DNA of 64,000 nucleotides from Endozoicomonas sp. 4G (GTDB lineage Bacteria; Pseudomonadota; Gammaproteobacteria; Pseudomonadales; Endozoicomonadaceae): NCBI RefSeq assembly GCF_023822025.1, contig NZ_CP082909.1, positions 1,788,001 to 1,852,000 of the forward strand, read 5' to 3'. Shown piece by piece: positions 61,501 to 64,000 of this stretch (position 1 is its first letter; each line of letters starts with the position of its first letter). The notes under the pieces were generated by a model. It saw only the letters and a program-made list of their open reading frames with translations, ran no database searches and was not told where the DNA came from. The position numbers and the translations under genes were made by a program.

Positions 61501-61896
61501 TTGCCCGCCACTTTGCCCGATGCTCAAGCCCTGCGGGAGAGTTCTTCAAACAGTGGTATGAGCACAGGCGGTTGGGTAGGCACAGGGTTTGCTGTTGCTG
61601 CAGCTGCTTATTGCGCATGTGGTGTCTACGGTTATGCAGGCTTGCCGGGGCATGCGAGAGCCAAGTGGATCTTTAGCTTACCTGCCAAGCTTGCACTCGC
61701 GGCCGGTGCAAAAGTGTTCGAATGGTGCCACCGGCGCAATGGTTATAAACACGAATCTGAGGTTCTCTATCAGCCATCTCCGATGAGTAAAGAAATGGAA
61801 ACTCTGCAGAGAGGCTCGGAGGAAGTAGACTTGGGTCTCAATGATCGAGAACGTTTGATGCCCGAGGCGACAACAGTAGAAGAATTAGCTTTTTAG
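55594..61896 (+). CDS. Giant five-module beta-helix-like surface protein with C-terminal membrane anchor
   Basis: 2100 residues. The signal peptide (hydrophobic to about residue 35, STYSA|GDG) is followed by five homologous modules beginning near residues 74, 437, 844, 1230 and 1639. Each starts with a Cys pair (NPC...C-x2-F), then NARELVSAVE-like and GAIVVLAPGTYTL-like strands typical of pectate-lyase-fold beta-helices, FYSxxIHWE, and repeated IxNNxxxDN turns. Ser/Thr/Pro-rich linkers separate the modules. After module 5 a hydrophobic segment (about 1995-2035, containing GTGFAVAAAAYCACGVYGYAG) and a basic stretch precede an acidic tail with KEMETLQRGSEEVDLG and DRERLMPEA. The topology is that of a type I membrane protein. 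Possibly an adhesin or glycan-binding protein; no catalytic residues assigned. Confidence 0.82.
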   Translation: MKNPFTVICYLVYKLRCFLSVFFLAFCTVFFSTYSAGDGSAPPGTTASPQNSTTGPPSNSTATITPTSVFSRNNPCSHIRHNDAAQDSCNQFFNNETASGDTAPFATAFVVSNARELVSAVENARPGGAIVVLAPGTYTLTKELKPTQRIALVGIKTSGTRPKITTHVALHDGKPEALVSLSGREGASVGFYSTSIHWETSVNTSDAVFNDYRTISGVNYPGEVRLYDNVFTHESTEFHIGDFVYLNDSKVSPKKIVIDSNRFNTSNLNNLAVYSGIFGSDLDQNEIVITNNTLTSGNGASDDVSMHAFQLDNYKKFTIENNIALNKRANASILINLPDEPGLEGSIKDNKAHIDASPDERTLEILSEASDVMTGLVTVSGNDYFDVDYGDEIDAYIAFTSGKEVPARSSSAIASLSPTSATAVSSSASITPEAVTNPCDGLSHDAVAQKACNDFLSNPLATGGDKDFAHAFVVRNARELYLAVEDRDYLDSGSIIVLHEGLSGDDPYLLSKPLRIDHKVALVGASRRGVKPKIQASEGMFKTSGSRKSLVRLRDSSSQRSSGFYSFHIHWEASIGEVKRGSKNVDQESAISSDSYRGKIRIYDNLFLHRRNNHNFGYFLMLQDASGDIYIGHNDFDDSHLTSAVIKAQCSYCAKPGTKVEIVSNHFQGRDGDKPRTTVPPAVYLRGYNQFRIENNQQDNKESAAQIDVYLKNQTMDVSGVIRNNIVESDTSTDQKTIRIQPYMVGAGLVIFTGTLTVTGNTNYILSDPRHLMALLGLTGGAETIAQASSTTQPPLLPSRVVVQTSAAIMPTPTQPVIASRSTTSSPTPAIPSSPTPSSASTAICDHMPSSTEITPIEINACKEFLNNTKASAGQSFSKALVVSNAEQLEAAIGTSETRDADDSTLIVLKNGTYRLRHGLEISHKIALVGTVKNGQFPIIRISDVFESSNLSLVYLYHDSAVAETGFYSHHIHWDTTNSTYRFGLLYNGAIFSESYQGEVRIYGNQFSESQEEFTAHYIKLQNVMGGTFVGNNWFDTSFLKTAAVVARCATGTCITAGPQLEVSDNHFHNDFIPSIENLKAIYVLGYANFRIVGNQQGSKNAAGLILIRDHNDIEHMNGYVINNIAHKDAPDAQRKIIFESTHDPEHLPVIFGELIVSGNDYYTFDDRGLAWSHIEYTLGKQVIASSSTVASSTVKAAPSASVAPGVITPTRLLVSASASVNPLPVKKKPCNDVSGHSAAFAACEAFLQNELASGPAASKPEFSHAFAVATVSELIDAINKTIGEDGRAIRGRIILLKAGNYELSGVLKISHRTAMVGLEGEVVERPVIKPADDYYHAGAQPSLLYLSNSYDSPDAGFYSWNLEWQTRKPSSYYGYPFESHILANSYSGDIRIYQNHFTHYETGAWSAYAVALNDNPGYKYYVGYSFFDSSLTPVSVVRSSANTNPQAAIEVDSNVFATARNTDLSQPRAIDLSDYQHLKINNNLQADRHAAGVIMLKFVNDQKIESASVKNNRAHKDAPEDARFIELRLQKGLTDSAKVHGYVDVTGNDYYELEILDFSNYRYTRGLEVAIPMSTSLTPSQPVQTASVMSGNKTPEPAATRKVLSTSRSSMPTPLATTVVPSATASVMPTTSPVFSSPCDQLTVSGNAQLCQQFLSELQDKAIKTTFSEAVMVKNTGELLHELASTSESGKVILLQAGSYALDRPLSMSKPVALVGIGNPVIKQSVDYPAKADSLVLLDYDSTAQGFYSKGMTWDISAADGERGNPLSTAIKAINYYEGELLLLMSGDEFQYNAIRKNEKAPSHYIEIQDSTGDVLITGSTFFLGGLTKAAIYANCDNCLKDNQKLVISGNRFTDSNSGETAPTAIEVRHYRTLKVHDNVQETESVSVNINVVLPNNKDDITAFVYNNMAMGSAIDGKKTIDLSVGRLAKEPARIDGLVQVYNNRCFSVNHVGIPSDVLELVEADCPALPATLPDAQALRESSSNSGMSTGGWVGTGFAVAAAAYCACGVYGYAGLPGHARAKWIFSLPAKLALAAGAKVFEWCHRRNGYKHESEVLYQPSPMSKEMETLQRGSEEVDLGLNDRERLMPEATTVEELAF

Positions 61897-61918
61897 GCTC
61901 CTGGTTTTTAGGCTCCTG

Positions 61919-61945
61919 GGAGGGTATTTGTAAAAAATACCCTCC
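61919..61945. terminator. Terminator-like stem between convergent genes
   Basis: GGAGGGTATTT (61919-61929) pairs exactly with 61935-61945 around a GTAAA loop, 22 bases after the 2100-aa gene stop and 22 before the end of the converging gene. A 15-bp tandem duplication (TTTTTAGGCTCCTGG, 61890-61919) overlaps the preceding stop codon. The T-runs are weak. Confidence 0.55.
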
Positions 61946-61967
61946 TTAAGTTCTAAGTTCTCAAGAC

Positions 61968-63020
61968 TTACTTGGGTGAGTTTTTGGCAAAGTGCTCAAT
62001 ATGTTTTGTGAACTTGTCATGTCGATCCAGAAACGAATCATAGGCATGTTTGGCAGGAAGTGTGATGACCTCACCCGTATGAGACAGACCACCGATGAAC
62101 TTTCCGGCCAGGGTCACCGGGTCTTTGCTGATGGTGTAATGGGTTACCTTGTCACGGGCACTGGCCAGATTTTCCCTGGGAATGTCTGACAGGGCTGCGC
62201 GACTCAGTTCTGCACTTGAGAAGCAAACGGCTGCCACCGGAGGCTCCATGGAAAGGGCAGCATAGCTTGCTTCGGCCCCTCCTTTGGAATGGCCGTGGAG
62301 TTTCACAGAATAAGATTGGCCTTCAGGCGTCATGGGTATATTTTTCATAAGATTGGCGGTCAGGGTTTTGGCTTGCTTATAACTGTCGGGGATGCCCATG
62401 CCCAGAAGGTTTTTGATATTGGCCTGCCATTGCTTACCTGAAAACTGCATGTTTTTTCTTGAACGTTCGAGCAGCTCTCCTTTTGCCAGCCCTGATGTTG
62501 TGCCACCAAAGATCAGACGAACCTCCTTGCGCTCAGGGTTCATAAGGACGTAGGCGGTAAGTCCTGTTTTCTTGTCATAAAGGAATCCGGGTTCCTCGGC
62601 GCTCAAGGTCACTCCTGTGCCATCAGCAATCAGTTGTGCGACCTCTTCAGAAGGTTGCCAGTCAGCAGCGAAATCCTCTGTTTTTGGTTTGTGAATCTCT
62701 CCGGCGGCGCTGATTTTCTCAAGGGAACGATGATAGGGGTAGGCGGCCAGCTGGGCATCAATGGCCATGGACCTGAGCGCTTTGGGATCTGTGGGCGGTT
62801 TGCTGCTCGTGGCCAGCGCCCTGATATCCCGCTGCTCGAGTTTTTTAGGGGTAGGAGTATTGGTTTTCAGCGTGTTTTTTTGAGGAGTATGCTTGACCAC
62901 AGCTTTAGAAAGTTTGACCTTCCAGCGTCCAAACAGTCCTGTTTTCTGGGGTTGTTCGAACTGTTTTTCAGAAACAGGCTGGAATTGGGCGGCCTTCGTA
63001 TCGAGTCTGGATCTATCCAT
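61968..63020 (-). CDS. Alpha/beta hydrolase, class 3 lipase-like, with basic N-terminal extension
   Basis: 350 residues. Nucleophile elbow LHGHSKGGAEASYA places Ser245 in GxSxG after a strand, and the preceding RLIFGGTTSG fits the oxyanion loop of lipase_3-type enzymes. Candidate Asp and His lie in SKDPVTL and LSHTGEV downstream. The first about 80 residues are Lys/Pro/Thr-rich, without signal peptide (GRWKVKLSKAVVKHTPQKN), the kind of disordered leader found on one-step secreted effectors. The hydrolase fold is reasonably secure; substrate and secretion are inferred. Confidence 0.72.
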   Translation of the reverse strand: MDRSRLDTKAAQFQPVSEKQFEQPQKTGLFGRWKVKLSKAVVKHTPQKNTLKTNTPTPKKLEQRDIRALATSSKPPTDPKALRSMAIDAQLAAYPYHRSLEKISAAGEIHKPKTEDFAADWQPSEEVAQLIADGTGVTLSAEEPGFLYDKKTGLTAYVLMNPERKEVRLIFGGTTSGLAKGELLERSRKNMQFSGKQWQANIKNLLGMGIPDSYKQAKTLTANLMKNIPMTPEGQSYSVKLHGHSKGGAEASYAALSMEPPVAAVCFSSAELSRAALSDIPRENLASARDKVTHYTISKDPVTLAGKFIGGLSHTGEVITLPAKHAYDSFLDRHDKFTKHIEHFAKNSPK

Positions 63021-63136
63021 GGTTACCTTGTTCCGGTTGCAAAGCCTTTACTTCTGTGTAGAGAGCGATATGCACTTTCTCAGTATAGGGGGTGGAAGTA
63101 AAGTGGCATCTGGAAAAACGGTTTGGTGCCGGTAAG

Positions 63137-64000
63137 TCAGTCAAGTATCCGGTAGAGGCGGTAGCTGTCGACCCAGCCTTCAGGGTTAGAAGAGTAGAAA
63201 CCACCAATATCAGGGTTGACAAGTGTCATCCGGGAAGGGTGTAAAACAGGAATCAGCGGCAACTCTCTGGCCAGAATGGCTTCAGCATTTAGATAGTTGG
63301 GCAGTCTGGCGACAGCGGTTTTTTTGCTCGCCGCCAGGGAGAGTTCCCTGAGATAGGCGGGATCCCTGAAGGGGCCAAAGAATGGATTGTCGGTCAGAGG
63401 AATCAGAAAAGCAGTGGCGTCGTTGTATCCGGCTAACCAGTCAAACCATGTCATGTCGTAGTCACCTTTGGATAACCTTTCCAGGTAGCGATCCCATTCT
63501 TCAGTCTTAATGCTCAGTGAGGTGCCCAGGGTGCTGTTAATCTGATAGCAGATTTCCGGCAGGACATCCAGGGGGTCGTACTTGGGGCTGGATAAAATAG
63601 TCAGCCTGATATCGCTCCCTTTAATGCCAGATTCTGCCAGTAACCTGATGGCCTGTTCTTTACGATTCGGGTTATCCAGCAGTTTTTTGCAGTTGGCCGG
63701 ATCCGGATTGAAGCCATGTGTATGGGGGGACACGAAACTGCAGGCGGGTTCGGTATGACTGTCAGGGTATATCTTTTTGACCAGCGCACGCCGGTCAATA
63801 GCCATCGATAGCGCCTGCCTTGCTTTTATATTCTGCAGGGCTGCCACTTTGGGGCTGACAATCAGGCTGGCGGTGGCGAGAACCTGATCTTCAAACACAG
63901 ACACAGGGTGTTTCTTTCTTAACTCCTCGATATGCAGTGCTGGCAGTTGCGCCGTCACATCCAGCGCGTGGTTCTCAAAGGCTTGTACCTGACGATCGGT
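63137..64000 (-). CDS. Family 5 extracellular solute-binding protein (partial, C-terminal part)
   Basis: Only the last 288 codons are in the window; the frame continues beyond 64000, so the start is not seen. The text fits SBP_bac_5 (OppA/DppA/SgrR C-domain) proteins: ARQALSMAIDRRALVKKIYP, the GFNPDPANCKKLLD segment, then YDMTWFDWLAGYNDATAFL and ELPLIPVLHPSRMTLV close to the end. Such proteins bind peptides or other small ligands for ABC import, or serve as the sensing domain of SgrR-like regulators; without the N-terminus the two cannot be separated. The short spacer to the hydrolase gene (116 bases) allows co-transcription. Confidence 0.85.
   Translation of the reverse strand, partial: TDRQVQAFENHALDVTAQLPALHIEELRKKHPVSVFEDQVLATASLIVSPKVAALQNIKARQALSMAIDRRALVKKIYPDSHTEPACSFVSPHTHGFNPDPANCKKLLDNPNRKEQAIRLLAESGIKGSDIRLTILSSPKYDPLDVLPEICYQINSTLGTSLSIKTEEWDRYLERLSKGDYDMTWFDWLAGYNDATAFLIPLTDNPFFGPFRDPAYLRELSLAASKKTAVARLPNYLNAEAILARELPLIPVLHPSRMTLVNPDIGGFYSSNPEGWVDSYRLYRILD

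Overview
The window looks like the chromosome of a host-associated marine gammaproteobacterium of the Oceanospirillales, most like Endozoicomonadaceae. This is inferred from content, not from a database search. The core run tRNA-Pro/Arg/His/Leu, tig, clpP, clpX, lon, hupB, ppiD has the gene order seen in Pseudomonas and relatives. It is interrupted by large blocks of eukaryote-like, secreted and repeat-rich genes of the kind reported from Endozoicomonas symbionts.

Layout. 1-2.5 kb: the 5' part of a UvrD/Rep-family helicase (minus) and a concentrative nucleoside transporter (plus). 2.5-17.6 kb: a tandem array of nine paralogous genes. Each encodes a signal-peptide-like N-terminus, a helical/acidic low-complexity middle, 5-11 C2H2 zinc fingers (63 in total by my count) and, in eight of nine, a C-terminal bipartite nuclear-localisation-like motif. 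17.6-18.7 kb: two small secreted orphans. 18.8-30 kb: core genes folD, four tRNAs, tig, clpP, clpX, lon, hupB, ppiD. 30-34.7 kb: a UshA-like 5'-nucleotidase lipoprotein, a 727-aa orphan and a deaminase-fold protein without its zinc ligands. 34.8-45.7 kb: accessory block with a secreted orphan between 28-bp direct repeats, a lipoprotein-like orphan, an F-box + WD40 protein, four paralogues of an unknown lipoprotein/membrane family, a DUF29 gene with the remnant of a second copy, and a 51-bp tandem repeat. 45.8-49.8 kb: serS, a MATE exporter and a patatin-like phospholipase. 49.8-61.9 kb: three tandem secreted beta-helix-like proteins with C-terminal hydrophobic tails, and a divergent 2100-aa protein with five beta-helix-like modules and a C-terminal membrane anchor. 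62-64 kb: a GxSxG hydrolase without signal peptide and a partial family 5 solute-binding protein.

How it fits together. Trigger factor, ClpXP, Lon and PpiD form a protein-quality-control block, with HU among them. The accessory islands are best read as a host-interaction arsenal. The zinc-finger proteins combine a secretion-type N-terminus, acidic stretches rich in CK2-like sites, psi-K-x-E sumoylation-like motifs, multi-finger arrays and NLS-like tails. That is the layout of a eukaryotic transcription factor, but the genes are intron-less, start with TTG and share a 57-bp leader. I regard this array as the strongest candidate in the window for an undescribed system: a diversifying family of secreted nucleomodulins. 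The F-box/WD40 protein suggests a second route, hijacking host SCF ubiquitin ligase. None of these host functions is proven by sequence alone.
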